This document shows, in pieces, positions 41,744 through 51,039 of a stretch of DNA of 64,000 nt. Numbering within the stretch: position 1 is the stretch's first letter; each line of letters begins with the position of its first letter. The notes under the pieces are model-generated. The model saw only the letters and a program-made list of their open reading frames with translations, was not told where the DNA came from and made no database searches. A program made the position numbers and the translations under genes. This DNA is from Gallaecimonas xiamenensis 3-C-1 (GTDB lineage Bacteria > Pseudomonadota > Gammaproteobacteria > Enterobacterales > Gallaecimonadaceae), in the NCBI RefSeq assembly GCF_000299915.1, contig NZ_AMRI01000011.1:1-64000 (forward strand), given 5' to 3'.

Positions 41744-43056
41744 CAGCCCTCGCCGAGCGACTGAGCCGGGCCGCCGGCAAGCTGGGCGAGGTAGAGCTGG
41801 GGGATGTGGCCGGCCGTCTGGTCAGGGTAACCGGCCTGACCCTGGAAGTGGTGGGCTGCCGGCTGGTGGTGGGGCAGCGCTGCCTGGTGGATACCAAAGG
41901 CGGCGTACCTATCCTGGCCGAAGTGGTGGGATTTGACCGCGACACCGCCTTCTTGATGCCCTATCGCAATGTCTCTGGCCTTTATTCCGGCGCCTCGGTC
42001 AAACCCCTGGACGACGAATGGCGGCTGCCGGCCGGACCGGCCCTGCTGGGCCGCGTTCTCGACGGCATGATGCAGCCCCTGGACGACCTGCCGCCCCCGG
42101 TGGGCGAGCTTATCAGCCTGCACAATACCAGCCTCAACCCCCTTAAACGCACCCCTATCCGCGAGCCACTGGACGTGGGGGTTCGCGCCATGAATGCCCT
42201 GTTAACCCCCGGTAAGGGCCAGCGCCTCGGCCTTTTCGCCGGCGCCGGTGTCGGTAAGAGTGTGCTGTTGGGGATGATGACCCGCTACACCCAGGCCCAG
42301 GTGGTGATCGTCGGCCTTATCGGCGAGCGGGGCAGGGAAGTACGGGAATTTATCGAAGAAGCCCTGGGCCCGGAGGGCATGGCCAGGGCCGTGGTCATCG
42401 CCGCCCCGGCCGACCAGTCGCCGCTGCTGCGCCTGCGCGCCGCCGAGGTCTGCCACCGCCTGGCCGAGTATTACCGCGACCAGGGCCAGGACGTGCTGCT
42501 GCTGATGGACTCCTTCACCCGTTATGCCCAGGCCCAGCGTGAGTTGGCCCTGGCCATCGGTGAACCCCCTGCTACCCGAGGCTACCCACCGTCGGTGTTT
42601 GCGGCCCTGACCCGCCTGGCGGAAAGGGCTGGCAACGGCGCCGGCCAGGGGTCGTTGTCGGCCTTCTACACCGTCTTGGCCGAAGGGGACGACCAGCAGG
42701 ACCCCATCAGCGACGCGGCCCGCGCCATCCTGGACGGCCACGTGGTGCTGAGCCGCAGCCTGGCCGAAGCCGGCCATTACCCGGCCATCGACATCAATGC
42801 CTCCATCTCCCGGGTCATGACCCAAGTGACCACTGAAGGGCATCGCCAGCAGGCGCTGCGCCTCAAACGGCTGCTGTCGCGCTATCAGCAGGTCAGGGAG
42901 CTGTTGCCCCTGGGGGGCTACCAGCCCGGCCAGGATCCGGAATTGGACGAGTCGGTGCGGCGTTATCCGCAGATCGCCGCCTTCCTGCAACAGGGCATCC
43001 ACCAGGCTGCGGATTTTTCCCAGAGCCTGGCCGCCCTTGAAGAGGTACTGGCCTGA
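41740..43056 (+). CDS. fliI: Flagellar export ATPase FliI
   Basis: The 438-residue ATPase has Walker [14 protein letters not shown] near residue 170 and the F1-beta-like segments [20 protein letters not shown] and [19 protein letters not shown]. The GTG start at 41740 overlaps the fliH stop and fits the family N-terminus ([20 protein letters not shown]); longer readings upstream in the same frame would overlap fliH by about 150 bp. It shares one base with fliJ. Confidence 0.94.
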   Translation: MTALAERLSRAAGKLGEVELGDVAGRLVRVTGLTLEVVGCRLVVGQRCLVDTKGGVPILAEVVGFDRDTAFLMPYRNVSGLYSGASVKPLDDEWRLPAGPALLGRVLDGMMQPLDDLPPPVGELISLHNTSLNPLKRTPIREPLDVGVRAMNALLTPGKGQRLGLFAGAGVGKSVLLGMMTRYTQAQVVIVGLIGERGREVREFIEEALGPEGMARAVVIAAPADQSPLLRLRAAEVCHRLAEYYRDQGQDVLLLMDSFTRYAQAQRELALAIGEPPATRGYPPSVFAALTRLAERAGNGAGQGSLSAFYTVLAEGDDQQDPISDAARAILDGHVVLSRSLAEAGHYPAIDINASISRVMTQVTTEGHRQQALRLKRLLSRYQQVRELLPLGGYQPGQDPELDESVRRYPQIAAFLQQGIHQAADFSQSLAALEEVLA

Positions 43057-43475
43057 TGTTTGATTTGTTCCTGGAGCGCCAGCAGAACCTGCTGGAAAAC
43101 CTCGGCAGCCAAAAGGTGCAAAAGCACCAGCAGCTGGAGCAGCACCGCCAGCGGGTGGAGCTGCTCAGCGATGTGGACCAGCACCTGGGCCAGGTGGCCA
43201 GCCACAGCGCCCTCTATCATCAGAACCGGCTGGCGCTTCGGCGCCAGTTGGGGGACATGCTGGCCAGCCAGCAGCAGGAGATGGAGTTGGCTCAGCTGGA
43301 CCTGAACTACCAGCAGCAGTTGCTGCTCAAGCAGTTCGGCAAGGTCAAGGGCCTGGAAGTGGTGCAAAAAAAACGCGCCGATCTGGCGCGAATGGAAGGA
43401 ACGAAACAAGAACAACAGCAGATGGACGAATGGGTCAGCTCTCGACGCCGTACTCCAAGGGGGTCCGGCCTATGA
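43056..43475 (+). CDS. fliJ: Flagellar export chaperone FliJ
   Basis: The 139-residue protein is almost entirely one long coiled coil rich in Gln, Leu and Arg (QKHQQLEQHRQRVELLSDVD), as in FliJ, which links FliI to FlhA. The last 41 bp overlap the end of flgN on the opposite strand, so the C-terminal tail (RRTPRGSGL) is probably not conserved. Confidence 0.88.
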   Translation: MFDLFLERQQNLLENLGSQKVQKHQQLEQHRQRVELLSDVDQHLGQVASHSALYHQNRLALRRQLGDMLASQQQEMELAQLDLNYQQQLLLKQFGKVKGLEVVQKKRADLARMEGTKQEQQQMDEWVSSRRRTPRGSGL

Positions 43476-43863
43476 CCTCGGCCAGCAGTTCCTGCTGGCT
43501 GGCCAACAGGTGGCCGTTGCGTTCATTGATGGACTTGCACTGGCTGAGTCGTTGGCCAAGGGCCTGCCACAGGGCGGCCACATCGTTGGACATCTTCTCG
43601 GGCAGTTTGGTCAGCAACAGCTGCATGGCGTCATCGCCGTTACCAAAACCCAGGCCATCGAGCAGGGAGCTGCGCTCCCTGGCACTGCCGGCCAGGGCGT
43701 CCAGGGTCGGGGTCAGTACCAGGTTGAGGTGGGTGAGCCCGTCGGTATCGGTGCGGGTCAGCAGCCTTTCCTGGTGGCGAAGCAGTTTTTGCAGTTCTTC
43801 ACAGCGAACGATGTCCGCTTTCACGCCCTTGACCAGGGCCGCGAGTTTTTCTTTGACTGTCAT
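43435..43863 (-). CDS. flgN: FlgK/FlgL chaperone FlgN
   Basis: The 142-residue protein is a helical FlgN-like chaperone (MTVKEKLAALVKGVKADIVR, LLRHQERLLTRTDTDGLTHL). It is the last gene of the minus-strand unit flgA-flgM-flgN and overlaps flgM by 4 bp. Its 3' end overlaps the 3' end of fliJ by 41 bp, an antisense arrangement. Confidence 0.88.
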   Translation of the reverse strand: MTVKEKLAALVKGVKADIVRCEELQKLLRHQERLLTRTDTDGLTHLNLVLTPTLDALAGSARERSSLLDGLGFGNGDDAMQLLLTKLPEKMSNDVAALWQALGQRLSQCKSINERNGHLLASQQELLAEVIGRTPLEYGVES

Positions 43864-44120
43864 GATCGGTGCATCGCCAAAATGTCCTCGGCCAGTTGCT
43901 CGGGATCCAGGGTCAAGCGACCCTCCAGCAGGGCCTGGCGAACTTCGTTGACTTTGGCCACATCCACATCGCTGGTGCCCGCAAGCACCCCGGCCAGATC
44001 GGTATTGCCGATGGCCGGATCGGAGGTGACCCGGGGAGCGTCGTCGACCTGGGCTTTGAAAGCCTCGCCACGAGGGCGGTCGACCAACTGATAAACGTTG
44101 GAACTTGAATGGATTTTCAT
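43860..44120 (-). CDS. flgM: Anti-sigma28 factor FlgM
   Basis: The 86-residue protein has the FlgM C-terminal sigma-binding region (VAKVNEVRQALLEGRLTLDP), and a disordered N-terminal half, the usual form. It should hold LafS inactive until the hook is finished and FlgM is exported. Confidence 0.93.
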   Translation of the reverse strand: MKIHSSSNVYQLVDRPRGEAFKAQVDDAPRVTSDPAIGNTDLAGVLAGTSDVDVAKVNEVRQALLEGRLTLDPEQLAEDILAMHRS

Positions 44121-44177
44121 GGTTAGCGCCAGAAAAGTAACTTCGAGAATAAAAAGCGGCGGCGCCTTCCGAAAACT

Positions 44178-44936
44178 TTAAAAGCGGGTTTCGACTATCC
44201 CCTTGTCCACTACCCAGGCGGTGATCTCCTTACCGGACGAGAGATTGCGCACCTGGACACTCTCCCCCCTGGCCCCTCCTGAAAGGGCTACCCCCTTCAT
44301 ACTTGCCCGCACTCCCTGCTGGTCTACCCGGATCACCACATTTTCCCCTTTTTGTACCAACAGCGGGGCTGCCACAGTACCCGGCCCCAACACCTGGCCC
44401 CGGCGCAGGTTGCGCTTGGCCTGCTGGCCGATGAGCTGGCGCTGATCGGTGACAAAGCCGCCGTAGATGCCCTCCAGGGGCAGGGTGCGGCGCAGCAGAT
44501 CTGCCGCCTCTATCAGCTGGCCCCGGCGTATGCCCTGGCGGGCGGTCCACACCGGCAGGCTGACCTTGACCTCCACCCGTGCCCGCAGTTGCCAGGCCGG
44601 GGCGCTGCAACTGACGTCATAGGGAATACGCCCCCAGGGCTCGGCACCAAGGCGGCTTGGGGCCAGCCGCAAAGGCTGGTTGCAGGGGGGCAGATGGTCG
44701 GCGCTGTCCGGTACCCAGGCCGAGGCCTTGGCCTGGTATTGGGGCCAGTCGAGCTGGCGCGCATAAGTGGCCAGGCGCTGTTTGGCGTCTTTGACCAGGG
44801 CCTGTTGCAGATCCTGGCCCGGGGTGGCCAGGGCCTGCCCCTGTAGCAGTGCCAAAAGGGGAAGGGCGGCTTTCCAGAGCGGAAGTTTTTGCTTCCGCAG
44901 CGCTTTCCCTTTCTGATGATTGTATTTGTAATTCAT
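44178..44936 (-). CDS. flgA: P-ring assembly chaperone FlgA
   Basis: The 252-residue precursor has a long basic N-region and hydrophobic core (LWKAALPLLALLQGQALA), a middle part with two Cys residues and a C-terminal SAF domain (GENVVIRVDQQGVRASMKGV). It helps FlgI form the P ring in the periplasm. Its start is divergent from flgB by 74 bp. Codons 13-19 coincide with the GCGGAAG dyad that is probably the upstream activator site of the flgB promoter. A good ribosome-binding site is lacking, so the start is less certain than the gene. Confidence 0.9.
   Translation of the reverse strand: MNYKYNHQKGKALRKQKLPLWKAALPLLALLQGQALATPGQDLQQALVKDAKQRLATYARQLDWPQYQAKASAWVPDSADHLPPCNQPLRLAPSRLGAEPWGRIPYDVSCSAPAWQLRARVEVKVSLPVWTARQGIRRGQLIEAADLLRRTLPLEGIYGGFVTDQRQLIGQQAKRNLRRGQVLGPGTVAAPLLVQKGENVVIRVDQQGVRASMKGVALSGGARGESVQVRNLSSGKEITAWVVDKGIVETRF
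44879..44898 (+). promoter_or_regulatory. Candidate LafK activator site upstream of flgB
   Basis: The inverted repeat GCGGAAG-N6-CTTCCGC is centred about 71 bp upstream of the -24 GG of the sigma54 element. A related dyad with the same half-sites lies at the same distance from the promoter at 57538. The site lies inside flgA. Confidence 0.6.
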
Positions 44937-44957
44937 TGTTTTTAAATGCTTTTAAAG

Positions 44958-44974
44958 TTGGCACAGCCCTTGTT
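44958..44974 (+). promoter_or_regulatory. Sigma54 promoter of the flgB operon
   Basis: TTGGCACAGCCCTTGTT fits the -24/-12 consensus TGGCAC-N5-TTGC, with GG at 44960 and GT in place of GC exactly 12 bp later. Transcription would start about 26 bp before flgB. Confidence 0.85.
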
Positions 44975-45010
44975 TAGCTTTTTGCATCAAAAAAGGGAGA
45001 GCCTTCGAAC

Positions 45011-45391
45011 ATGGGCATTAGTGTGGACAAAGCCTTGGGTATACATCAATACGCCTTGGCTATGCGCGTCGAACGCTCCCGGGTTATCGCCGGCAACTTG
45101 GCCAACGTGGATACCCCGGGATACCTGGCCAGGGACTACGACTTCAAGACGGCCCTGCGCGGCCTGGCCAGCGACATCCAGGGCATGAGTAGCCAACAGC
45201 GCCTGCCCGAACTGAGCCTGGACAGCGATCTGCGCTACCGGGTGCCCATGCAGCCCTCCGAAGACGGTAACACCAGCGAGCTGGGTGTTGAACAGACCCA
45301 GTTTGCCTCCAATGCCATGGACTTCGAGAGCAGCCTGACCTTTTTGAACATGAAGCTGGCCGGCATCAAGAAAGCCATAGAGGGACAATAA
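45011..45391 (+). CDS. flgB: Flagellar proximal rod protein FlgB
   Basis: The 126-residue protein has the rod motif RSRVIAGNLANVDTPGYLAR near residue 20. It is the first gene of flgBCDEFGHIJKL, driven by the sigma54 promoter upstream, with a GGGAGA ribosome-binding site. Confidence 0.95.
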   Translation: MGISVDKALGIHQYALAMRVERSRVIAGNLANVDTPGYLARDYDFKTALRGLASDIQGMSSQQRLPELSLDSDLRYRVPMQPSEDGNTSELGVEQTQFASNAMDFESSLTFLNMKLAGIKKAIEGQ

Positions 45392-45392
45392 C

Positions 45393-45830
45393 ATGGCCTT
45401 TAACAGCATTTACGACATCGCCGGCAGCGCCATGCGCGCCCAGACCGTGCGCCTGAACACCGTGGCGTCCAACCTGGCCAACGCCGACAGCGCCGCCGGC
45501 TCCGAAGCCCAGGCCTACCGCGCCATCAAGCCGGTGTTCGCCACCCTTTACCAGAGCATGGACGTGGACGGCGGCGCCAGCGGCGCTCACCTGGCCAGCG
45601 CCAATGTCCGCATCGCCGATCTGGTGCAGTCCGACCGCACCATAGAGAAGCGCTTCGAGCCGGGCAACCCCATCGCCGACGGCGAAGGCTTCGTTTACTA
45701 CGGCAACGTCAACGTGGTGGAAGAGATGGCCGACATGATGTCGGCGTCCCGCACCTTCCAGACGGCGGCCGACGTCATCACCCGCACCAACAGTATGCAG
45801 CAGTCGTTGCTGCGTCTGGGCCAGGCATAA
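45393..45830 (+). CDS. flgC: Flagellar proximal rod protein FlgC
   Basis: The 145-residue protein has the N-terminal rod motif VRLNTVASNLANADSAAGS and the C-terminal EEMADMMSASRTFQTAADVI helix of rod proteins. Confidence 0.95.
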   Translation: MAFNSIYDIAGSAMRAQTVRLNTVASNLANADSAAGSEAQAYRAIKPVFATLYQSMDVDGGASGAHLASANVRIADLVQSDRTIEKRFEPGNPIADGEGFVYYGNVNVVEEMADMMSASRTFQTAADVITRTNSMQQSLLRLGQA

Positions 45831-45839
45831 GGAGAGCCC

Positions 45840-46499
45840 ATGAGCGTTTCCCAGGTCGATAACGGCAGCACCAACACCAGCACCGGCAGCGGTGTCGCCA
45901 GCAACAGCGCCGGCGCCCTGCAGACCGAGTTCCTGCAGCTGATGGTGGCCCAGATCAACAACCAGGACCCCCTCAACCCCATCGACGGCACCGAGTACGT
46001 TTCTCAGTTGGCGCAGATGTCCACGGTGGAAGGGATCCAGAACATGATGAGCCTGCAGAGCCAGAGCAACACCCTGCTCGACACTCAGCAGGTACTGCAA
46101 AGCACCCAACTGGTGGGCAAGCAGGTCAGCGTGCCGGCAAGCAACCTCAGCCTGGACAAGGAAGAGGCCATTACCGGCAAGGTGCGTCTGCCCGAGTCCG
46201 GCGAGTCGGTCACCCTGAAAGTGACAGACGTCAACGGCAAGGTGGTGCAGGAGCGCGACTTCGGTCAACAGGCCGCAGGGGACATCCCCTTCGAGCTCGA
46301 TACCCTGCCCGAAGGCATTTACAAGTTCGAAGTGGTGGTGAAGAACGGCGACGTCAGCCAGAGCTACACCCCTTACCTCAATCGCCAGGTCGAAAAGGTC
46401 AGTATCCCGGCCAATGGCGGTGACATCCAGCTGCAAGTTGCCGGTGTCGGCAGCATGTCCCTGTTCAGCGTCAGTGAATTCCTTGGAGAACCCGCATGA
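45840..46499 (+). CDS. flgD: Hook capping protein FlgD
   Basis: The 219-residue protein carries the FlgD motif FLQLMVAQINNQDPLNPIDG near residue 31, followed by Ig-like domains (FGQQAAGDIPFELDTLPEGI). It caps the growing hook. It overlaps flgE by 4 bp. Confidence 0.95.
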   Translation: MSVSQVDNGSTNTSTGSGVASNSAGALQTEFLQLMVAQINNQDPLNPIDGTEYVSQLAQMSTVEGIQNMMSLQSQSNTLLDTQQVLQSTQLVGKQVSVPASNLSLDKEEAITGKVRLPESGESVTLKVTDVNGKVVQERDFGQQAAGDIPFELDTLPEGIYKFEVVVKNGDVSQSYTPYLNRQVEKVSIPANGGDIQLQVAGVGSMSLFSVSEFLGEPA

Positions 46500-47680
46500 G
46501 TTACAACATCGGCCTGAGCGGCCTGCGCTCAACCAACCAGGCTTTGAACGTCATTTCCCAGAACATCGCCAACGTCTCCACCGCCGGCTTTAAGGCCGCC
46601 CGTGCCGAGTACGCCGCCCTCTACGCCGGTGGCGAGCCTGGCGGTGTGGAAGTGGCCCAGGTGTCCCAGGATTTCAGCAAGGACGGCAGCAAGGAATTCA
46701 CCGGCCGCTCCCTGGATCTGGCCATTTCCGGCCAGGGTTTTTTCATGGTCAAAAATGCCCAGGGCCAGACCGCCTACACCCGCGCCGGTACCTTCAACAA
46801 GGACGCCAGCAACTTCATCGTCGGTGCCGGCGGTGAGAAGCTGCAAGGCTACGGTGTGGACGCCAACGGCGCCCTGCTGACCGGTGTGGTGACCGATCTT
46901 AAGATCTCCGCCTCCAACCTGGCGGCCAAGGCCAGCACCCGCCTGGACTTCAAGGCCAACCTGCGTGCCGATGCCGCCGTGCCGGCCACCACCCCCTTTG
47001 ACCCGGCCGACGCCAACAGCTTCAACTACTCCTACACCAGCAGCGTCTACGACTCCCTGGGTACCGAGCACACCGTCACCCAGTACTTCGTCAAGACCGG
47101 TGCCAACACCTGGGACAGCAACTACTACGTTGACGGCGCCGCCACCGGTGTCACCCAGGCCGTCAACTTCAACACCGACGGCACCCTGGCCGCCCCCACC
47201 ACTCCTGTGGTGCTGAACATGACTCCGGCCGGTGCCGACCCCATCGCCCTGGACGTGTCCTACACCGGCACCACCCAGTACGCCGCCGACTTTAGCGCCA
47301 GCTACGACGCCGACGGCTACAGCTCCGGCGAGCTGGCCGGGGTACGGGTAGACGACGACGGCTCCGTCTTCGCCGTGTTCACCAACGGCAAAGATCTGCT
47401 GCAAGGCAAGGTGGCCCTGGCCAACTTCTCCAACCCCAACGGCCTGGCCAAGGGCGACAACACCAGCTGGACCGCCACTTTCTCTTCCGGCAACGCCGTG
47501 ATCGGCGATCCCGGTGCCGGTGGCCTGGGTACCCTGACTGCCGGTGCCTACGAAGGCTCCAACGTCGACCTGACCGGTGAGCTGGTCAACCTGATGACCG
47601 CTCAGCGTAACTACCAGGCCAACGCCAAGAGCATCAGCACCGCCGACAAGATGACCCAGGTGCTGTTCAGCTCCTGGTAA
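46496..47680 (+). CDS. flgE: Flagellar hook protein FlgE
   Basis: The 394-residue protein starts SYNIGLSGLRSTNQALNVIS and ends NLMTAQRNYQANAKSISTAD, the paired helices of axial proteins, around Thr- and Asp-rich surface domains. It builds the hook. Confidence 0.96.
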   Translation: MSYNIGLSGLRSTNQALNVISQNIANVSTAGFKAARAEYAALYAGGEPGGVEVAQVSQDFSKDGSKEFTGRSLDLAISGQGFFMVKNAQGQTAYTRAGTFNKDASNFIVGAGGEKLQGYGVDANGALLTGVVTDLKISASNLAAKASTRLDFKANLRADAAVPATTPFDPADANSFNYSYTSSVYDSLGTEHTVTQYFVKTGANTWDSNYYVDGAATGVTQAVNFNTDGTLAAPTTPVVLNMTPAGADPIALDVSYTGTTQYAADFSASYDADGYSSGELAGVRVDDDGSVFAVFTNGKDLLQGKVALANFSNPNGLAKGDNTSWTATFSSGNAVIGDPGAGGLGTLTAGAYEGSNVDLTGELVNLMTAQRNYQANAKSISTADKMTQVLFSSW

Positions 47681-47691
47681 GGGATTAGGTC

Positions 47692-48423
47692 ATGGAACGT
47701 TACCTCTACACCGCCATGGGCGGCGCGCTGCACACCCTGACGGCCCAGCGCATCCACGCCAACAACCTGGCCAACGCCGGCACCACCGGCTTTCGGGCCG
47801 ACATGGAGCGGGTGGCCGCCTATCAGGTCGAGGGGGCAGGTTTTGCCTCCAAGATCCTGGCCCAGGAGCAGGCGCCCACCACCGACTTCACCCCCGGTGC
47901 CATGGAAACCACAGGCCGGGACTTGGACCTGGCCATCCGTGGCAACGGCTTTTTGGCGGTGCTGGACCAGACCGGCAACGAGGCTTACACCCGTGCCGGC
48001 AACCTGAGTGTCGATGCCGACGGCCGCCTGCTGGCCGACGGTAAGGAAGTTACCGGCGTGGACGGCCCCTTGCAGGTGCCGGAGTACCGTTCCATCACCA
48101 TCGGCCAGGACGGCACAGTGTCCGTGGTGCCGGTGGGGGGCAATGCCGTACTGCAGGTGGGCCAGCTCAAACTGGTCAACCCGGCCATCGCCAGCCTGCA
48201 AAAAGGTGACGACGGCCTCTTCCGCCAGCAGGACGGCGCCCTGGCCGCCGCCGACCCCAACGTCGTTGTGGAGTCCGGCCACCTGGAGCAGTCCAACGTC
48301 AACGCCGTGGATGAGATGGTCAACACCCTGTCCCTGGCCCGCACCTTCGAGGTGCAGATCCGCATGATGAAGACCGCCGATGAATTGTCCGCTTCCGGCA
48401 GCCGCCTGGTGCGCGGTGCCTGA
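47692..48423 (+). CDS. flgF: Flagellar rod protein FlgF
   Basis: The 243-residue rod protein begins MERYLYTAMGGALHTLTAQR with the NNLANAGTTGFRAD motif and closes with the EMVNTLSLARTFEVQIRMMK helix. Confidence 0.95.
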   Translation: MERYLYTAMGGALHTLTAQRIHANNLANAGTTGFRADMERVAAYQVEGAGFASKILAQEQAPTTDFTPGAMETTGRDLDLAIRGNGFLAVLDQTGNEAYTRAGNLSVDADGRLLADGKEVTGVDGPLQVPEYRSITIGQDGTVSVVPVGGNAVLQVGQLKLVNPAIASLQKGDDGLFRQQDGALAAADPNVVVESGHLEQSNVNAVDEMVNTLSLARTFEVQIRMMKTADELSASGSRLVRGA

Positions 48424-48441
48424 AGCTAGAGGAGATAACTG

Positions 48442-49227
48442 ATGCAAGCAGCACTTTGGGTTGCCAAAACCGGCCTTGCCGCCCAAGACGCCAAGATGGC
48501 GACCATTTCCAACAACCTGGCCAACGTCAACACCGTTGGCTTTAAGCGCGATCGCGTCGCCTTTGAAGATCTGTTCTATCAGATCGAGCGCCAGCCCGGT
48601 GCCCAGCAGGACCAGCAAAACCAGCTGCCCAGCGGTATCCAGGTGGGTAACGGCGTGCGTATCGTCGGTACCCAGAAGGTGTTTACCGAAGGTAGCTTCG
48701 AGACCACCGGCCAGGATATGGACGTGGCCATCGTCGGCAAGGGCTTTTTCCAGATCGAACTGCCCTCCGGCGAGATTGCCTACACCCGTAACGGCCAGTT
48801 CAGCCGCAACAGCGACGGCCTGATGGTCAACGCCGACGGCCTGCCCCTGGTGCCGCAGATCCAGATCCCGGAAACGGCCCTGTCCCTGTCCATCGGCACC
48901 GACGGCACCGTCACCGCCCAGATGGCCGGCGACGCCCAGCCCCAGGAGCTTGGCCAGATCACCACCGTCAACTTCACCAACGCCGCCGGCCTTGAAGCCA
49001 TGGGTGGCAACCTCTACCGGGAGACCGCCGCGTCCGGCCAGCCCCTGGAAGGGGTACCGGGCAACGAAGCCCTGGGCAGCCTCAAGCAGCGCACCCTGGA
49101 AGGCTCCAACGTGTCCGTGGTGGAAGAGATGGTCACCATGATCGCCACCCAGCGCGCCTACGAGATGAACGCCAAGGTGGTCTCTTCCACCGACCAGATG
49201 CTCAAGTTCATCAACCAGTCTGTGTAA
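48442..49227 (+). CDS. flgG: Flagellar distal rod protein FlgG
   Basis: The 261-residue protein begins MQAALWVAKTGLAAQDAKMA, with SNNLANVNTVGFKRDRVAFE and the C-terminal EEMVTMIATQRAYEMNAKVV, a nearly invariant FlgG pattern. It forms the distal rod inside the P and L rings. Confidence 0.97.
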   Translation: MQAALWVAKTGLAAQDAKMATISNNLANVNTVGFKRDRVAFEDLFYQIERQPGAQQDQQNQLPSGIQVGNGVRIVGTQKVFTEGSFETTGQDMDVAIVGKGFFQIELPSGEIAYTRNGQFSRNSDGLMVNADGLPLVPQIQIPETALSLSIGTDGTVTAQMAGDAQPQELGQITTVNFTNAAGLEAMGGNLYRETAASGQPLEGVPGNEALGSLKQRTLEGSNVSVVEEMVTMIATQRAYEMNAKVVSSTDQMLKFINQSV

Positions 49228-49237
49228 GGGGAAGGGA

Positions 49238-49903
49238 ATGCGCGTACTGGCTCTCATGCTCATGCTGGCTTTGGCAGGCTGCCAGAGCATCCATTACGAC
49301 CTGGGGGTGCCGCAGCCGGGCGAGTCCGACTGGGCGCCGACCCTGGTGGAGGCCAATGCCCAGCCCGGCGAGGATGGCAGCCTGTACGCACCGGCCCAGA
49401 TGTTTACCCTGTTCCAGGATCGCCGGGCCTACCGGGTCGGCGACATCCTGACCATAGTGCTGGACGAGCAGACCCAGTCTTCCAAGCGGGCCGACACCAG
49501 CCTGGACAAGCAGTCCAGCATGGGCATAGGCGCGCCGGTGTTTGGCAACAAGACCTTTAACGATCTGGGGGCCAGCGTCGACGCCAACCGCAACTTTGCC
49601 GGTGGCGCCAGCGCCAGCCAGCAGAACTCCCTGAGCGGCTTTATCACCGTGACGGTGGCCGGGGTCATGGCCAACGGCGTCTTGGCGGTGCGCGGCGAGA
49701 AGTGGATCAAGCTCAACCAGGGCGACGAATTCCTGCGCCTCAAGGGCCTGGTGCGGGTCGATGATATCGACCAGCAGAACCGGGTCTCTTCCCAGCGGGT
49801 GGCCAATGCCCAGATCACCTACGCCGGGCGCGGCTCCCTGGCGGAGACCAACCAGCCTGGCTGGTTGACCCGCTTTTTCCAAAGTCCCCTGTTCCCCTTC
49901 TGA
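49238..49903 (+). CDS. flgH: Flagellar L-ring lipoprotein FlgH
   Basis: The 221-residue protein has a lipoprotein signal (MRVLALMLMLALAGC) and the FlgH segments FQDRRAYRVGDILTIVLDE and VLAVRGEKWIKLNQGDEFLR. It forms the L ring in the outer membrane. Confidence 0.96.
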   Translation: MRVLALMLMLALAGCQSIHYDLGVPQPGESDWAPTLVEANAQPGEDGSLYAPAQMFTLFQDRRAYRVGDILTIVLDEQTQSSKRADTSLDKQSSMGIGAPVFGNKTFNDLGASVDANRNFAGGASASQQNSLSGFITVTVAGVMANGVLAVRGEKWIKLNQGDEFLRLKGLVRVDDIDQQNRVSSQRVANAQITYAGRGSLAETNQPGWLTRFFQSPLFPF

Positions 49904-49915
49904 TTGGAGCTGACC

Positions 49916-51028
49916 ATGCTACGCACCCTTTGCTGGCTTTGCGGCCTGTTCACCTTCACCGTCCTGGCCCAGAGCCGGCCGCTGCTGGACATCGCCGACG
50001 TCCAGGGCCTAAGGGAAAACCAACTGGTAGGTTACGGCCTGGTGGTGGGCCTGTCCGGCACCGGTGACCGCAACCAGGTGAAGTTCACCAGCCAGTCCAT
50101 GACCAACATGCTCAAGCAGTTCGGGGTGCAGTTGCCGGCCAACATCGACCCCAAGCTCAAGAACGTGGCGGCGGTGTCGGTGCATGCCAACCTGTCCAGC
50201 GTGGCAGGCCGTGGCCAGACCCTGGATGTGACCGTTTCCTCCATCGGTGATGCCAAGAGCCTGATGGGCGGCACCCTGCTGATGACGCCCCTGCGCGGCG
50301 TGGACGGCGAGATTTACGCCGTTGCCCAGGGCAACCTGGTGGTGGGGGGCCTCAAAGCCGACGGTAACGACGGCTCTTCGGTGACTGTCAACGTACCCAC
50401 AGTCGGCATCATCCCCAACGGCGCTACCATAGAGCGGGAAGTGCCCGGCAGCGCCGAGCCCAAGCCCCAGGTAGTGCTGAACCTCAAGGTGCCCAACTTC
50501 AAGACCGCCCGTAACGTGGAGCTGGCCATCAACCAGGTGTTCGGTCCCCAGGTGGCGGCGGCCCAGAACGCCGGCCGTATTTTGGTCAGGGCGCCCATGG
50601 AGAACGAACAGCGGGTGATCTTCATGTCCATGCTGCAAGACGTGCAGGTGGATATGGGCCGCCAACGCCCCCGGGTGGTGTTTAACAGCCGTACCGGCAC
50701 CGTGGTGATGGGCCAGGACGTCAGGGTCCACAAGGCCGCCGTTACCCACGGCAGCCTGACGGTCACCATCAGCGAAGATTTCAACGTGTCCCAGCCTAAC
50801 GGCGGCGGCTTCAGGTCCAACAACCCCGGCCGCACCGTGGTCACCCCCGACTCCAAGATCAACGTGGACCAGGAAAGGCCCAACATGTTCATCTGGCCCG
50901 ACGGCACTTCACTGGACGTGATAGTGCAGGCGGTCAACAGCCTGGGGGCTTCCCCTGGCGACATCATGTCCATCCTCCAGGCCCTGGATGAAGCCGGCGC
51001 CCTGGAAGGTGACCTGGTGGTGATTTAA
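49916..51028 (+). CDS. flgI: Flagellar P-ring protein FlgI
   Basis: The 370-residue precursor has a signal peptide ([20 protein letters not shown]) and then [20 protein letters not shown], the highly conserved FlgI start. The ATG at 49916 with TTGGAG upstream is preferred; an in-frame TTG 4 codons earlier is part of the ribosome-binding site. Confidence 0.96.
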   Translation: MLRTLCWLCGLFTFTVLAQSRPLLDIADVQGLRENQLVGYGLVVGLSGTGDRNQVKFTSQSMTNMLKQFGVQLPANIDPKLKNVAAVSVHANLSSVAGRGQTLDVTVSSIGDAKSLMGGTLLMTPLRGVDGEIYAVAQGNLVVGGLKADGNDGSSVTVNVPTVGIIPNGATIEREVPGSAEPKPQVVLNLKVPNFKTARNVELAINQVFGPQVAAAQNAGRILVRAPMENEQRVIFMSMLQDVQVDMGRQRPRVVFNSRTGTVVMGQDVRVHKAAVTHGSLTVTISEDFNVSQPNGGGFRSNNPGRTVVTPDSKINVDQERPNMFIWPDGTSLDVIVQAVNSLGASPGDIMSILQALDEAGALEGDLVVI

Positions 51029-51039
51029 GGAACCGCAGC

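Noticed and set aside
43473-43485. 13-nt match (TGACCTCGGCCAG) between the repeated CRISPR spacer and the fliJ end/flgN boundary
   Set aside because: The match is short and at the seed-distal end of the spacer; it is expected by chance in GC-rich DNA and is not evidence of self-targeting.
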